Of a stretch of DNA of 64,000 nucleotides, positions 51,117 to 62,945 are shown piece by piece (position 1 is the first letter of the stretch; every line of letters begins with the position of its first letter). Source of the DNA: Diabrotica undecimpunctata (lineage: Eukaryota; Arthropoda; Insecta; Coleoptera; Chrysomelidae); NCBI RefSeq assembly GCF_040954645.1, contig NC_092809.1, positions 76,896,935 through 76,960,934 of the forward strand, in the 5' to 3' direction. The translations under genes were made by a program, and so were the position numbers. Below the pieces are notes generated by a model. It saw nothing but the letters and a program-made list of their open reading frames with translations. It was not told the origin of the DNA and ran no database searches.

Positions 51117-54110
51117 TTCTTTCTTTCTTTCTCCCCTTCCTTTTACCCTAACAGGGTGTCGGATTTGGGCTAGCTATTTTAATTTCCATTTACCCACCTC
51201 TTCCATTCTTTTCTGTTTCCTGCCATTATATTCAATTCCTCGAGTGATTTTTGTTTAAGTTTTCCCGCCTCTACTACTTGCTGTATCCATTTTTTTCTTG
51301 GTCTGCCTCTTTTTCTTTTTCCGATGTTTTTTGCTTCATAAATTTTTCTTGTTATTCTATTGGATTGCATCCTCATCAGATGCCCATACCAGTTCATTTG
51401 TCTCTTTGCTATTTTGTTCATTATCGGTTCCTGGTTGGCCATTCTCCTAATAGTCTCGTTGCTTAATCTATCCCATTTTGTCTTTCCAACTATCCTTATT
51501 AGATGTCTCATCTCCATTGCGTTTATCCTGCTCTTATGTTTTTCCAGAATTGTCCAGTTTTCACTTGCATAGAGCACAGTCGGTATCACTATTGTGTTAT
51601 ATATTTTTATTCTTGTTTGTCGTGCAAGTTCTCTTTTTCCCATTATTGGGGCTAATGCATAATATAACTTGTTTGATTTCTTTGCTCTATTTGTTATTTC
51701 CCAGTCTATTTTTCCATCATTAGTTATTATACTTCCCAGGTATTCGTAAGTTGTTACTATTTCCAATTCTGAGTTTTTACATTTTATCTTTATTTGATTA
51801 TCTTCCTTATCTCCTTTGCCGCTGATTATCATTATCTTACTTTTTTCCTCGTTTATCTCCATTTTAAGGTCTTCTATTTGTTCTACCCATATATCCATTA
51901 GTTTCTGCATTTTATTCTCGGAATCTGCTATTAGTACTATGTCGTCTGCATACATTAAGGACTCTATTGTTACCGGTTGTAATCTGCGATAACCTATTAT
52001 TGTCTGTAGTTGATTAGTTCTGACTCTAGTGTTTCTTATCAATTCGTTCATTACTATTATGAATAGCAAAGGGCTGAGACTATCTCCTTCTTTAATACCT
52101 CTCTTCCAATTAAATGCTTCCGATCTTTCCCCTTTTATTTGTACCCTTCCTTTTACCTCTTTGTAAGTACTTTCTATAATTTTTATCAATGCATTAGGTA
52201 CGTTAATTTTCCTCAAGCATTTCCCTATAATATGTCTTTCTATCGTGTCAAATGCTGCTCTTAGGTCTATGAATGCTAATACTAGTTTTTCCCCGTATCT
52301 ATGCTTCTTTCTATTAGGTTTCTAATGATATATATGTTGTCATTTGTCTGTCTTCCCGGTCTAAATGCCATTTGTTCTTCTCACAATACCATTTCTACTT
52401 CTTGTCTCAGTCTCTTCTCTCTTATTTTCGTATATATTTTAAAGCACACCGATGACAGACATATTGCCCTATAGTTGTCGCAGTTTACATGTTCTCCTTT
52501 TTTGTATATTGGCACGATGATATTGTTCTGCCAGTCTTTAGGGATTGTTTGTTTTTCCCTCGCCTCTTTATATATTTTCCATAGCCAGTTTATTCCTTCT
52601 TCTCCCATGTATTTTACCATTTCCGGTTCAATTTCATCATCTCCACCTGCCTTGCCTATTTTTATATTTGATAATCCTTCTATTACTTCTTCTCTACTTA
52701 TTTGCTCTGGCTCTGTGTTTTCTTCGCCTTCGTTGATTATATTGTCTTCCTTTATCACTTCGGTATCAAATTTTTTCTCATAATATTCTTTCCATACCCT
52801 AGCTATTTGTTCTGGGCTTATTTGTATTTGGTTTGAAGTATCTCTTACTGCGTTTATTTCCTTTCGTTTTCCCTGCCCTATGTGTCGTATTGTCGTCCAA
52901 AAGTTTCTATTATTTGTTATATATTCTTCCTGAAGTTCTTCTCCAAATTATTTCCATGTTTTTGTTTTTGCTTGTGTGACTGTCTTTTTTACCAATCGTC
53001 TCTGCCTATAGTATTTTTCTTTATCTTCTTCTAATCCCGTTTCGAGGTATTTTTTCCATGCTATTTTCTTCTTTTTTATGTCTGTCTTCACTTCTTTATT
53101 CCACCACCTTGTCCTTTTTAACTGTTTATTATATTTTTTGATTCCACACACTTCAGTTGCTGTTGTCTTTAATACTTCACTGTATGTATTCCATCTTTCT
53201 TCCATTGTCCATGTTTCTTTTTGGCGCTCTATTTGTCTCAGTCTTTTGTTAGTTTCCTCCGTGTAAAATTCTCGCACACTTTTTATCTTTAGTTTGTTTA
53301 CATTTACTTTCTTGTACTCTTTTCTTTCCACTTCCTCCATTTTTTCATCCTCCAGTTTTGCAGTGACCATCCTGTGTTATGTAGACAGTTTGGGTTCTTT
53401 TTCCGTTAAGATGTTTTTTATATTTTGTTCTAGATTTCTCGTATAGACTATATAGTCGATTAAGCTTTTCGCATTTCTCTCTTCAGCCACAAATGTATAG
53501 TTGTCGTTAATGGTTTGTTCACTGAATGTATTTCCTATTATCAGGTCATTGATTTGGCAGAATTCCAGCATTTTAATTCCATTTCTATTTAATGTTTCTT
53601 CCCCATATTGTCCAATGCATCCTAATCCCCTGTTAATATCCTTACCTACTCTTGAATTCCAATCGCTTAAGATTACTATTTTTTCTCTTGTCTCTCTTAA
53701 TTTGTCTAATGCGTTTTGGAGTTCGTTGTAGAAATCTATCATTAGCTCTTCTTCATTACCTTCTGTTGGTCCGTATATTTGTATTATTCCTATCTTGTCT
53801 TTTAGCTCTATTTGGGCTGTGATTATTCTAGATGATACTGCTTCGTAGTTTGTTATTCTTGATTCTATTCTTTTATTAACTATTATACCGACTCCTTCTT
53901 TTGCTCTGTGACCCTGTGGTACTCCGGAATAATATAGACTATATTTCTCATTGATATTGATGTGTCCTTTCCCTATCTTTTTTGTCTCGCTTATTCCCAT
54001 TATTTGTACGTTCATTTTTTCCATTTCTTCCGTAGCTTCTATTTCCTTGCCGGTCAGAGATGTCACATTCCATGTCGCTATTCCTATATGATTTGTCTTG
54101 TTAAGATGTA
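51117..54110 (-). mobile_element. LINE B: APE-type LINE, nearly full length, minus strand
   Basis: About 3 kb, with pol reading from about 54090 to 51179 and a (GAAA)n tail (seen as TTTCTTTC at 51117-51133). A young truncated copy at 5782-6134 shares its end and tail. The 5' boundary is uncertain: an open minus frame continues to 54510, but residues before about 54110 are hydrophobic and unlike LINE protein. Confidence 0.82.
51179..54090 (-). pseudogene. pol: LINE B pol: endonuclease + RT, three stops and a frameshift
   Basis: Endonuclease from about 54084: IGIATWNVTSLTGKEIEA, IMGISETKKIGKG, EGVGIIVNKRI, IIQIYGPTEGNE, VILSDWNSRVGKD. An in-frame TAA at 53377-53379 sits where the catalytic Asp of the SDH motif belongs (LST-stop-HRMV). 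Another TAA at 52948-52950 and a TGA at 52381 interrupt the same frame. RT: KIGKAGGDDEIEPEMV, PIYKKGEHVNCDNYRAICL, MAFRPGRQTNDNIY, frameshift near 52300, LVLAFIDLRAAFDTIE, GIKEGDSLSPLLFIIVMNEL and SLMYADDIVLIADSENKMQ. The C-terminus carries ENWTILEKHKSRINAMEMRH, NWYGHLMRMQSNRITRK, GRPRKKW and ends KRWVNGN. The 345-codon 3' part is intact. Confidence 0.88.
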
Positions 54111-54519
54111 TTTCCTTATTACTGTATTCTTCTTCTACATTATTGGTGTTAACGTTGATTTCATGCTCCCTGGTTTTTGTATTAACATTATTTAAAACCT
54201 TTAAAACAAGAATGCAAATATTTATATCGAAGTTAAAACAGCTTTTTAGATTGCGTATGTAATCCTTATTGCCGAGGGTTTGGGAGTAAATTTTCTTGGA
54301 ACATGAGTTTTTTGTGAATATTGCAGAAATTAAAAACACTAAGAGATCAAATAAGAAGTAAACACAATAGAACGAAATTATTGACCAATGGTAAAACAAA
54401 CAGCTTTCTTTTAAAATACTATGAATAAAAAGTAGTATATCTTTGATAATTCCTTTGGGCCGCACGCAAATATAATTAATGAAACAAAGTGCAAAGTGAG
54501 CCTGTGGCAACGTTGCTAA

Positions 54520-55050
54520 ACCAGTTATGTTCGTGTAATTTTAAAAAAGCGAAGGAGTCCAGCTGAGAAAATTTATGTGATTTCGTTATTGTTCCAGATT
54601 TCGATACATGGTTTATTAAATTGATAAACAATTGCGAGTGTAACCTGTTTTTACGTAAGACTGTTTTATTTCATGTAGTATTATAGAGTTTTATGAGTCC
54701 AGCTGAGTTTTAATGACCAATTCTACATTTTTTTCAATATGTAAGTATGTACGTGCGTCATACAACTATTACGTAATATGTTATTTAATTTTAATTGCGT
54801 GAGTATCAAAGTAATCGGAAAAGTATTTGAAAACTATGCAAGTTCATTAAAGTATTTATAAAACACTTTAGAGTTTCTCAATAATTCAAATATTAGTGGT
54901 AAGGCAATAAATATTAATGATACGTGTGCTGTCTCTTTATTTCAGATATATGACTTAAGAATCAAACGAATATTTATAATAATAATTATAAACCAAAATT
55001 ATTATGTTTTATTAACTTATTATTTATGTATTGAAAGATGATATAAATCT
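54520..55050. other. AT-rich interval, no recognised gene
   Basis: No coding sequence or structured repeat recognised. Confidence 0.4.
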
Positions 55051-55062
55051 CTCATCATTATC

Positions 55063-55835
55063 ATTTGGCTCTACAACTCTATGTGAGTCTTGGCCACGTT
55101 TACTATTTCCTCCATTGTTGTCGGTCCTGAGCAGCTATTTCCCATTGCTGTATTCCCATTTTGCGTAGATCACTGACTACTGCGTCCTTCCATCTCTTTC
55201 TTGGGCGACCAACTGATCTTCTGCCATCGGGCCTTTCCCAGAATGTGGCGTTCAGGACTCTTTCGTCACTCGATCTTAGTACGTGGCCCGCCCATCTTAT
55301 TCGGTTTGCTTTAATGTAGCGTACTATGTTTTCATCTCCATATACTGTCTGGAGTTCATCATTGTGTCTTCTTCTCTATTCTCCTGTTTTCTCTTCTCTG
55401 CAAGGCCCATAGATAGTCCGTAGTATCTTTTTTTCCAGTACCAGTAATTTTGTCGTTTCCCGCTGGTTCAGAGTCCATGCCTCGCTTCCATACCTTATTG
55501 TGGGACGAATTATTGTCTTGTACACTCTTATTTTTGCTGGTATTGACAGTACGGTCATTAATGAGTAATATGCCCTGTTTCCTGCAATGATCCTGGCTGC
55601 CACGTCCTTTTCATATTTATTTTCAGATAGGGTGAAAACTTTTTTTGCATCTCTGGTGGATTGTGCAATTGTGTCCACGTCATCCGCAAACGTCAATAGT
55701 ATTTTTGATTTTTGGGCGGCAAATCCGTTTGTCAGTTGTGGTTGAGCTTTCCTTACCGCATGTTCCAGTGCAAAATTAAATAGCAGGGGGGCGAGATGAT
55801 CTCCTTGTCTACGACGTGGTGGAATATAAATCTCT
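55063..55835 (-). pseudogene. LINE F RT/C-terminal fragment
   Basis: Minus strand from about 55830: RRRQGDHLAPLLFNFALE, LTFADDVDTIAQSTRDAKKV (FADD catalytic box, about 55680), IAGNRAYYSLMTVL, TIIRPTIRYGSEAWTLNQRE, LVLEKKILRTIYGP, an in-frame TAG at 55376-55378, NRIRWAGHVLRSSDERVL, ERPDGRRSVGRPRKRWKD, then a frameshift and VAKTHIEL-stop. It ends in a short ATGATG-type run (about 55050-55066). The 5' two thirds are missing. Architecture resembles LINE C, but it is a separate family. Confidence 0.8.
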
Positions 55836-56121
55836 AGAATAAAAAAATGATAAATGACCTGATTAATATCGTAGAAAATATATACAGAACAGTAAATCGA
55901 AGCAAGGAAAAGATCTGTCACGGAAACAGACACATTATGTAGCCATATCTAAATGCGCGATCTGTCCAAAAATGAAGATATTGCGTTAACCGTTCTTCTA
56001 GATATAATATAGAAGGTGCATGTAATAATGTACTACCAAATTCTCTTTATGGTGCATCTGGATCAGTCCCGTATGCAACTGGATCAAATCAGTGCTGGAA
56101 AATAGGCTGATTGCTAACAGG

Positions 56122-56123
<2 letters not shown>

Positions 56124-56200
<77 letters not shown>
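56124..56200. repeat. (TA)n microsatellite
   Basis: About 76 bp of pure TA repeats, left neighbour of a possible solo LTR. Confidence 0.95.
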
Positions 56201-56202
<2 letters not shown>

Positions 56203-56205
<3 letters not shown>

Positions 56206-57554
56206 GATATTTAAAGTCTTGGTGCGCCAAGCAATAATTAGCTAATTAATTTTTTTTGATTAATTAAAATTATTTAAATGATATGATTATGACTCTATCA
56301 CAATTTTTAATTCTTTTATCTCAGGGTTAAATTCGTGCTTCAATATCTATGCTATTACATGTGAAAGGTAAGGTCCAGAGAATACCGGAATAATAAAAAA
56401 CACATATGATCTAACACTATATATTGAAATAAAAATAATGAAATAATTCACACTCAAAAGTTTTCAATAAACCAATCTCATATAAGGATTCTCAAAATTT
56501 TGTTCTCCGTACGTGAACAATCAAAATTAATGGTACAAACAATATTAATTGAAAACTCAAAATCCCAAACTATTCTAACTCTCCTAATCAAAATATTTAT
56601 ATCCTTTCTAAATTACGTGTAAAAATTGTGTTATCAATAAAAGAAAAAAACTGCAGAAAACAAAAATATCTCTCTCTGATGATGAGTGGTCCAAATCCTT
56701 GTTCCTTGTAGACTGTATTATCTCCTCTCAACCGCTCCCTATGTAATCAGCAATCTTACAACAGATTGTTGCAAGTATATCGTCCTTAATGATCTCCTTC
56801 AAAAGCAACAATCATTCAAATTATGATAGCCTTTCTCCTCTCGATAAACTGAATCTCTCGTTGGCACGAGTGAAAAATTGACTCTTGGAATATCTTCTCT
56901 TTACGATAAACTGAATCTCTCGTTGGCCTGAACAGTGACTCTTGGAATATAAGTAGGAAAATATGACTTACAATATTTTGCTGCTTCAGCTTCTGTCAGA
57001 TACACTAACTCCACAAAAACTCACTAACATTCAACACTACTGCTTGCTACATCTCGGGAACAGCCAGAGAACAATCACTGTTCGTCTTACAGACTTGGAA
57101 ACCAACTGATTATCTTTTCTCTCTCCTAAATCTAGCTAAACTTTCATTTTTACATACCTAACCCTTTCGATAACAAACAAATTTTTACCTATAATTATAA
57201 ATTTCCTAAAACTTATTTACAAATAATATTTTTCTATAACTTAAAAACTAACAAAAACCTCTTTCTATAATCCCTTCTATTGTCTTTAATCACTGCATTA
57301 ATGTATTTTGAAAAACCCTGTTCAATTGTCTTTGGCTTTCACTTAAACTTATGCGGGTCACTCAAGTATAACAAAGAAATAATTCATGTATAGCTTACAT
57401 TTTGTTTAGTACAGGTAATCCAAGAATTTAATAACTTTCCTTCTTCGAAATGTTTGTTGGTTATTATCCTACTTATCTGAATTATTTTAATGTTTTTGAA
57501 CTTTGAAATATTTTAATCAACCCAATATTTTTCTCGATTTTACATATCATAACA
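56203..57554. other. Possible solo LTR between two (TA)n arrays
   Basis: The 1.35-kb segment between TA arrays begins TGTGATAT and ends ATATCATAACA, giving TG...CA ends with a short imperfect inversion. It has no open frame. Inside is a tandem duplication: CGATAAACTGAATCTCTCGT ... GACTCTTGGAATAT at 56842-56894 and again at 56903-56950. No internal element portion or second LTR is present, so this is tentative. Confidence 0.35.

Positions 57555-57562
<8 letters not shown>

Positions 57563-57644
<82 letters not shown>
57563..57644. repeat. (TA)n microsatellite, left flank of Tc1
   Basis: TA repeats running directly up to the left end of the Tc1 element; the last TA (57643-57644) serves as its target duplication. 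Confidence 0.95.
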
Positions 57645-57647
<3 letters not shown>

Positions 57648-59178
57648 TTCTCCAAGAAATTAACGCACCACTTTAATAAATCAATTTTATTTGTAAACAG
57701 GCAAAGAATAAAAAATAAAACTTCACCAGATGTATTCTACATTTTATTAGTAATTATAACAATTTCTCTAATCATCAGAAAATGTTGAAGTACAGGGAAA
57801 AAAAAATAAAACGGAAAATTCTAAAAAAATAATGATAAGAAAAGTAAACTAAAATATGAAAAAAGTCTTAATGCCAAGTGTTTTCACCTCTACTACGTAT
57901 AACAGCCTCACATCGTTGGCCCATACTTAAAATTAATTGCCGTATTTCATTTTAGTCTAGTTCTCTCCAAATCTGGATCAGCCTCTTTCCCACTTCCTGT
58001 AAGTTGTTTGGTTGGATCGGTGTCGCTATTAATCGCCTACCAAGAATATCCCAGAGATTTTTAATCGGATTTAAATCCGGACTATGTGCTGGCCATTCCA
58101 TAGTGGTAATTTCTACCTCTTCTAGATAATTTCTGACGATCTGTGCAGCGTGAGGTCTGGCATTATCTTGCATTAGTAAGAAATTTTCACCGATATAAGG
58201 AGCGAATGGTACTACATGTTGCTCCAGGATCTCCAATATGTACCTTTCAGCTGTAACAGTTCCATTTTGTATGACCACTAGGTCCGTACGTGCGGTCAAA
58301 GAATTACCACCCCACACCATAACGGTCCTCCACCAAAAAATGTGGTGTGTGAGAAGTTACACTGACCATATTGTTCGTTGGGTCGTCGCAACAAACGAAC
58401 ACGTCTGTCGTTATTGTACAAACAAAATCGGGATTCATCAGTAAATAACACTCGTCCCCAGTCAGCCTCTAACCAATTAACGTGTTCTCTGGCAAAATGT
58501 AGTCTCCCCCTTCGATGCTCTGCAGTTAATAGAGGACCTCGGGCGGCAATCTTAGGAGTTAAGTTGTATTCCCTAAGTCACTGACGAACAGTTTCAGTAC
58601 TAATTTGTATAGCATACACGTCTCGAAGCTGAATTTGTAGACTTAGATGTGTTACAAAACGTTGTCGAAGAGCAGAAATTCTTAAAAATCGATCTTGAAT
58701 AGGGGTAGACCCGGTTTAGTCTTTGCCCTGGTCTGCGAGTATGATCCCCTGTTTCGAGGAATCTTTCTAACACCCGTGAGACGGATGTGTGGGACACATT
58801 AAACCGACGACCGATTCTTCGGTAACTCCAACCTTCTTCTAATAGTATCACTGCTTGGGCACATTCATCTCGGGTTAAATTACGTGATTGACGCTCCATA
58901 ATAAACACAATTAACAATAATCAACAATTAAACAGTAGCCGAATAAAATTCGTGAACACTTGGAAATTAGTATATTTATAGAATTAATACATTTTTTGCT
59001 TCTTTTTGTTTTGTTGCAAAAAAAAAACTATAGCGATAAAACACAGTCAATAAATATGGAGTGTACGAATAGCATATACAAAGGGCTTGCAAAATATAAC
59101 ATTACAATGAAAATTTTTATTAACACTAATAAAATATTTTAATATTTCAAAGTGGTGCGTTAATTTCTTGGAGAAGTG
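57645..59178 (-). mobile_element. Complete Tc1-type element inserted in a (TA)n array
   Basis: 1534 bp with perfect 30-bp terminal inverted repeats at 57645-57674 (CACTTCTCCAAGAAATTAAC...) and 59149-59178. TA lies on both sides (57643-57644, 59179-59180) within long TA repeats. It contains one transposase pseudogene on the minus strand. Identical ends imply recent movement or recent loss of function. Confidence 0.95.
57952..58896 (-). pseudogene. Tc1 transposase with catalytic Glu changed to Lys
   Basis: DDE transposase that would bind the inverted repeats and cut at TA. The ATG is at 58896-58898 (MERQSRNLTRDECAQAV). The N-terminal helix-turn-helix is clear (GWSYRRIGRRFNVSHTSVSR), with RRPGQ as the AT-hook-like linker. 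A frameshift at about 58710 is followed, in the new frame, by a TGA near 58575 in place of a Trp codon, then AREHVNWLEADWGRVLFTDE with the first catalytic Asp. A second frameshift at about 58325 leads to MQDNARPHAAQ (second Asp) and SPDLNPIKNLW. In this last motif the Glu of the usual NPIENLW, the third catalytic residue 34 residues after the second Asp, is Lys (AAA). The copy is inactive. Confidence 0.9.
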
Positions 59179-59289
<111 letters not shown>

Positions 59290-59418
59290 AAAAAGGTTAA
59301 TGCGAGTTGATAGTAAAATAACGGTAAAAGATATCGGCATTGCTCGCAACAAAGGAAAAAAAATATAATAAAATATGTGTATAAGATGGAAGGCAACCGT
59401 ATATACGTATTTCGCAAT

Positions 59419-59419
59419 G

Positions 59420-59476
<57 letters not shown>

Positions 59477-59491
59477 ATAGAGAGAGAGAGA
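59419..59491. repeat. Compound (TA)n-(GA)n microsatellite
   Basis: (TA)12 followed by (GA)14 or so, then AATATATA and a second GA run. Confidence 0.95.
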
Positions 59492-59589
59492 ATAGGAGTA
59501 CGACCGTCGATCCAAAATAAGCTAAGGTACACTCGAAGAGTGGTGGGTTTTTCGGTCAAAGTGGAGAAATAAAAGACAAAGAAGGTGGC

Positions 59590-59650
59590 TACTTCATCTA
59601 TTTATTGAAGACGTTTCGCTTTCTGTTTAGAATGCAATGCTCATTTACTT
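59590..59650 (-). ncRNA. Degenerate hammerhead-like element
   Basis: On the minus strand, AAATGAGCATTGC ... AGAAAGCGAAACGTC contains GAAAC-GTC preceded by AAAGC that could pair with an upstream GCATT. The CUGAUGA box is degraded to AAATGA. Similar in layout to the motif at 33688-33736. Confidence 0.3.
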
Positions 59651-59717
59651 GCCGCATTCAGTAAGCTAAAGACTGGTAACTTCATTATATAGTAACTTCA
59701 AATGTCTTCAGCATTCA

Positions 59718-60130
59718 GGAACACTTAAAAAAGATGTGATTAAGATCTCCTTGTTCTTGACAAGTTTAGCAAAAGTCTGAATTGTATATTTTGATTTGTG
59801 CAAGATGAGCAGAATATCAAGCGTGGCCAAATCTTAATCTTATTAAAGTTGTTGTATATTTATGGGCGGTATTGAAATTCTTAAACCATCTGGAACTAGG
59901 GATGTGTGGTTGTATATACACGTATTGTGTAGTTGAGTGGTCGCTAAAAGTTTGCCAGGAAGTATTCCAATGACCTATTTGATTTCTTTTAGAGATGAGA
60001 AAAGCGTCAGGAACCGAATTCTCTCATCTGATAAAATTTCAGCTGTAGAGGTTATTGCAGCTTTAGCAATGGAATTAACATGCTCATTATGTTTTATACC
60101 AACATAAGCTTTTACCCAAATAAAATTCGT
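59718..60130 (-). pseudogene. I-clade-like LINE C-terminus (RNase H tail and Cys-rich end)
   Basis: Minus strand: WVKAYVGIKHNEHVNSIAKA (about 60125-60066) is an RNase H C-terminal block (W.KAH.G..GNE..D..AK). A variable stretch follows, then LIRLRFGHA, YSAHLAQIKIYNSDFC, TCQEQGDLNHIFFKCS, the Cys-containing end typical of I and R1 type LINEs. Stops and frame changes between the blocks; RT is not present here. Confidence 0.7.
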
Positions 60131-61360
60131 AGTTTTATTTTTATTTTTAAGGTTGACAAGTTCTTAATTTGGTTCATGAAAGGATTAGAAATTATAATTG
60201 GGTAACTTTGTATTTTTGAGAGATAATAAGATGACAATACGACGGTGTCGACAGCTCAAGAAAATTATACTTTCATCTTGCAGCTAAGTTTCCAAGAATA
60301 GTACCATGTCAGTGGTACAAACTATGAGCTGATTTAGGCGCAGAACTTGTCACTTGTCAGGCATGAAAATTATAACTACTGACAGTGACATTTACATTTC
60401 ATAAAATAAACAAAAGATTAAAGGTTAGAATAGCTTTAGCTGTGAATGTGTTGATATTTATTATTTTCTATTCTTTTAGAAACTTATAAGGAAAAGTATA
60501 GCTCCATATAAATTATTTATCTCTATAGTAGTGTGACACCATTACAAATGTTAAAAAATGGTAGATTTTGCAAGTATTTATGATATGCCAGTCTCCTTAC
60601 AACGAAATTTTGTTATTATAATTCTCATATAGAAATTATTAGTTGCATCAGTTGCGCTAGTTTAAAATATTATGATGCACTCAAGTTAGGAAACAAGGCC
60701 TTGAGAAAATATTGGTCGTTTGCCACTAACAATATTCTTATATATAACTTTACCACCTGAGTACGAAAATAAGAGAAAAACCAATTCGGCCGCGTTAACC
60801 CGGAAATTGGCAACACCGCCAGTCTCGTCTTGGCTGGCTATCTACCGAAATAAACGGCAATAAATGAGAAGAACAACTTTGAGCTCGCGCGAATGCCGCC
60901 GCCGCCACACATAAAAACCGGTCCGGTGGAACTTTTGCACTTTTCGACATTTTTTTGCCTTTTTTGGACACTCGAACTATTCGGTATATAAGTACACGGG
61001 CACGCTGCAGAAGTAATCCGTGAGAAAATGCGAATATGCTGGTAACACATGGTTGTTTCGAATGCGGAGGCAGACGAGATCTAATAAATACCTTCTGGAT
61101 CACATCCACTTTTAAAGCAACTCGTATTGCTAAATGCAATGTTAAATACTGTTCGAATAGGTTAAATCAAAAACAATTTTGTAAAAACAAACGTTCCGAG
61201 TGATCTATCTGTAACATTTAATGACATTAAAACAACCCAACGACTGCTGACTTATCCTAACCTAACAAATTCATTCCACTGCTTTGGAGTTTGTACTATA
61301 CATTTCAATTACGAGTACTTGTATTCATTCGTAAAGTTAATGTAAACACAAAGTCATTAC
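60131..61360. other. Interval with a CpG-rich promoter-like patch, no gene
   Basis: Mostly AT-rich without recognised coding sequence, apart from the 60780-61050 patch listed next. Confidence 0.4.
60780..61050 (+). promoter_or_regulatory. CpG-rich patch with TATA box (candidate promoter)
   Basis: An isolated GC-rich segment with GAGCTCGCGCG, ATGCCGCCGCCGCCAC and ACCGGTCCGGT, then GGTATATAAGT (TATA box about 60982-60991) followed at promoter spacing by ACGGGCACGCTGCAG. Composition and a canonical TATA box contrast strongly with the surroundings. No downstream coding sequence is recognised, so it could be a host gene 5' end, a retroelement LTR promoter or a relic. Confidence 0.35.
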
Positions 61361-61365
61361 AATTC

Positions 61366-61505
61366 ACGGCATATGCAGATGATATAGCTATTATTAGAGA
61401 AAACAACCAAGACCTAGAGCAAGAAGTGTCAGACAAATTGAACTTGATGTACAAAAAGGGGGACTAAAAAATCAACGAAGCAAAACCTAAGAATAAAATG
61501 GTAAT
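61366..61505 (+). pseudogene. LINE RT catalytic-box fragment
   Basis: TAYADDIAIIRENNQDLEQE then VSDKLNLMYKKGD, stop, KINEAKPKNKMVMG. The YADD box and the following 'LKVNE.KTK'-type segment are collinear with LINE RTs; both ends are truncated within a few dozen bases. Confidence 0.6.
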
Positions 61506-61814
61506 GGGAATATGTAATATTCAATATTAAATTAATTTAATATTAAAATATTACAATTAAATATTAAATATTAACACGTTAACAGCCAGATAAACAAAAA
61601 AAATTAACCCCAGGCCACCTCGCTATTTTTTGAAATTTTTCATCAATATTTAGTTGCCTGAATATATTTCAGAAAAGCTGCAGTATTATTTTATCACTAA
61701 AACATTTCTTTATTGCTTTTTTGTTGCGGCACAGCTTAAGTGTCACAGAACCTAAAGAAATATTTTTGTTGACTGTAGCTATGCGGCATGCAACATGCCG
61801 CACTTTCCTCGTCG

Positions 61815-62530
61815 TACAATTTACACCGACAATTTTAACACAAGTGTTTCTTTGGCTATAAGCTTTTGGAACATAAAACTTACTTAGTTGGAACAGTAAG
61901 ACAAAATCGAAAACTTAATTGTAAAGAAGTTGCAAAAGCAACATTACAGAAAGCTGAAATATGTAGCAGAAAAAGTGATACGGCAGTGGTGATGCTAAAA
62001 TGAATGCTAAAGAAATAATGTAGAAAACCTTAAACTCATAGTCGAGTACAATAACTCAAAAGCGTTCATAGACCTTTCAGATTAGATAAAATCTTACAAT
62101 CATTCACTCATCAAAGGGATTAAGTGGTATAGAAAACTGGCATTTGAGCTAATTTTAGGAACTACGTTTGTGAATACCTATATTCTACATAAACAAGTAA
62201 CAAAGGCCAAAATGTCAATTACCGAGTTCAAAGAACATATTCTGGAAGCTATGTTCTCTTCATCCAGAGCCCCACAAGCCTCAAAAAAATCATAACCTTG
62301 AGAATGTGGAAACAAGAAATCCTTGTGTGGTATTTCACTACCGAATAGAACAAGAATACTATAGAAAAACTGCCTCAAATGAGAAACATTACTGTGGTTT
62401 CTGATTCTTTGGAGCCCGTTCTGCCAACAAAATAAATTAAGTATGCCAGGCCATATATTTATTACTCCCATACAAATGTATAGCAACCGCGGAAAGGTAT
62501 AGAAAGGCCACGCAAAAAAAAACATACATT
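61815..62530 (+). pseudogene. piggyBac-like (PGBD) transposase C-terminal half, decayed
   Basis: Blocks in shifting plus frames: YTDNFNTSVSLA (about 61827, including the catalytic Asp), LLEHKTYLVGTVRQNRKLNC, KEVAKATLQKAEICSRKSD, IVEYNNSKAFIDLSD, IKGIKWYRKLAFELILGTTF, VNTYILHKQV and MSITEFKEHILEAM. A worn Cys-rich end follows near 62340-62400 (RKTASNEKHYCGF). The order YTDN.Y.S, KTY..GT.R.NRK, VEYN..., IKWYRK, VN.YIL is that of piggyBac-family transposases. Many stops. No ends or TTAA sites were identified. Confidence 0.78.
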
Positions 62531-62616
62531 GGAACAGCTTGCGACATAACTGCTGTACCGCAGAACTTAAACTAATTTTTTAGCGCGTTACCACTCACCT
62601 AAAAAATCATATGTAT

Positions 62617-62945
62617 CACTCTTCTTCTCAGTGTGCCTAAGTAACTCATTTTACTCTGACTGCAGCAATTCTGAAGAGTTCTAGTGTTGTTTTTCACTCC
62701 ACTGCTTTAAATTTTTCAAGCAGGACGTACGTTGTTTCCCAGTCCCCTTTTTCCTTTTACCTTTCCTTGTATAACCAATCGCACCGACTGATATTTTTCA
62801 TTTTTTAGTGTGTGACCAAAGTAGCCCATTTTTTCTTCCTTCATAGTGTTGAGTTTGTCTTTTTCTTGTTTGATCCTTCTTAAGGTTTTCCTTGTTTGCT
62901 ATCCTTCTTAAGTTTTCCGTGTTTGTTACGTGTTGTGTCCATGAT
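62617..62945 (-). mobile_element. 5'-truncated LINE A copy
   Basis: Minus strand: ENLRRI.. KDKLNTMKEEKMGYFGHTLK, NEKYQSVRLVIQGKVKGKRG, then a degraded end and the terminal AGAAGAAGA tail (seen as TCTTCTTCTC at 62619). Same family and same end as 30471-30715, but more diverged. No target-site duplication was spotted. Confidence 0.75.

Noticed and set aside
54110..54510. Hydrophobic N-terminal extension of the LINE B frame
   Set aside because: No LINE ORF has such a segment, and the open frame is probably fortuitous upstream sequence; a real signal or membrane protein is not supported.
60795..61139. 114-codon minus frame across the CpG-rich patch
   Set aside because: GC-rich sequence lacks stop codons by composition; no domain recognised and no start context.
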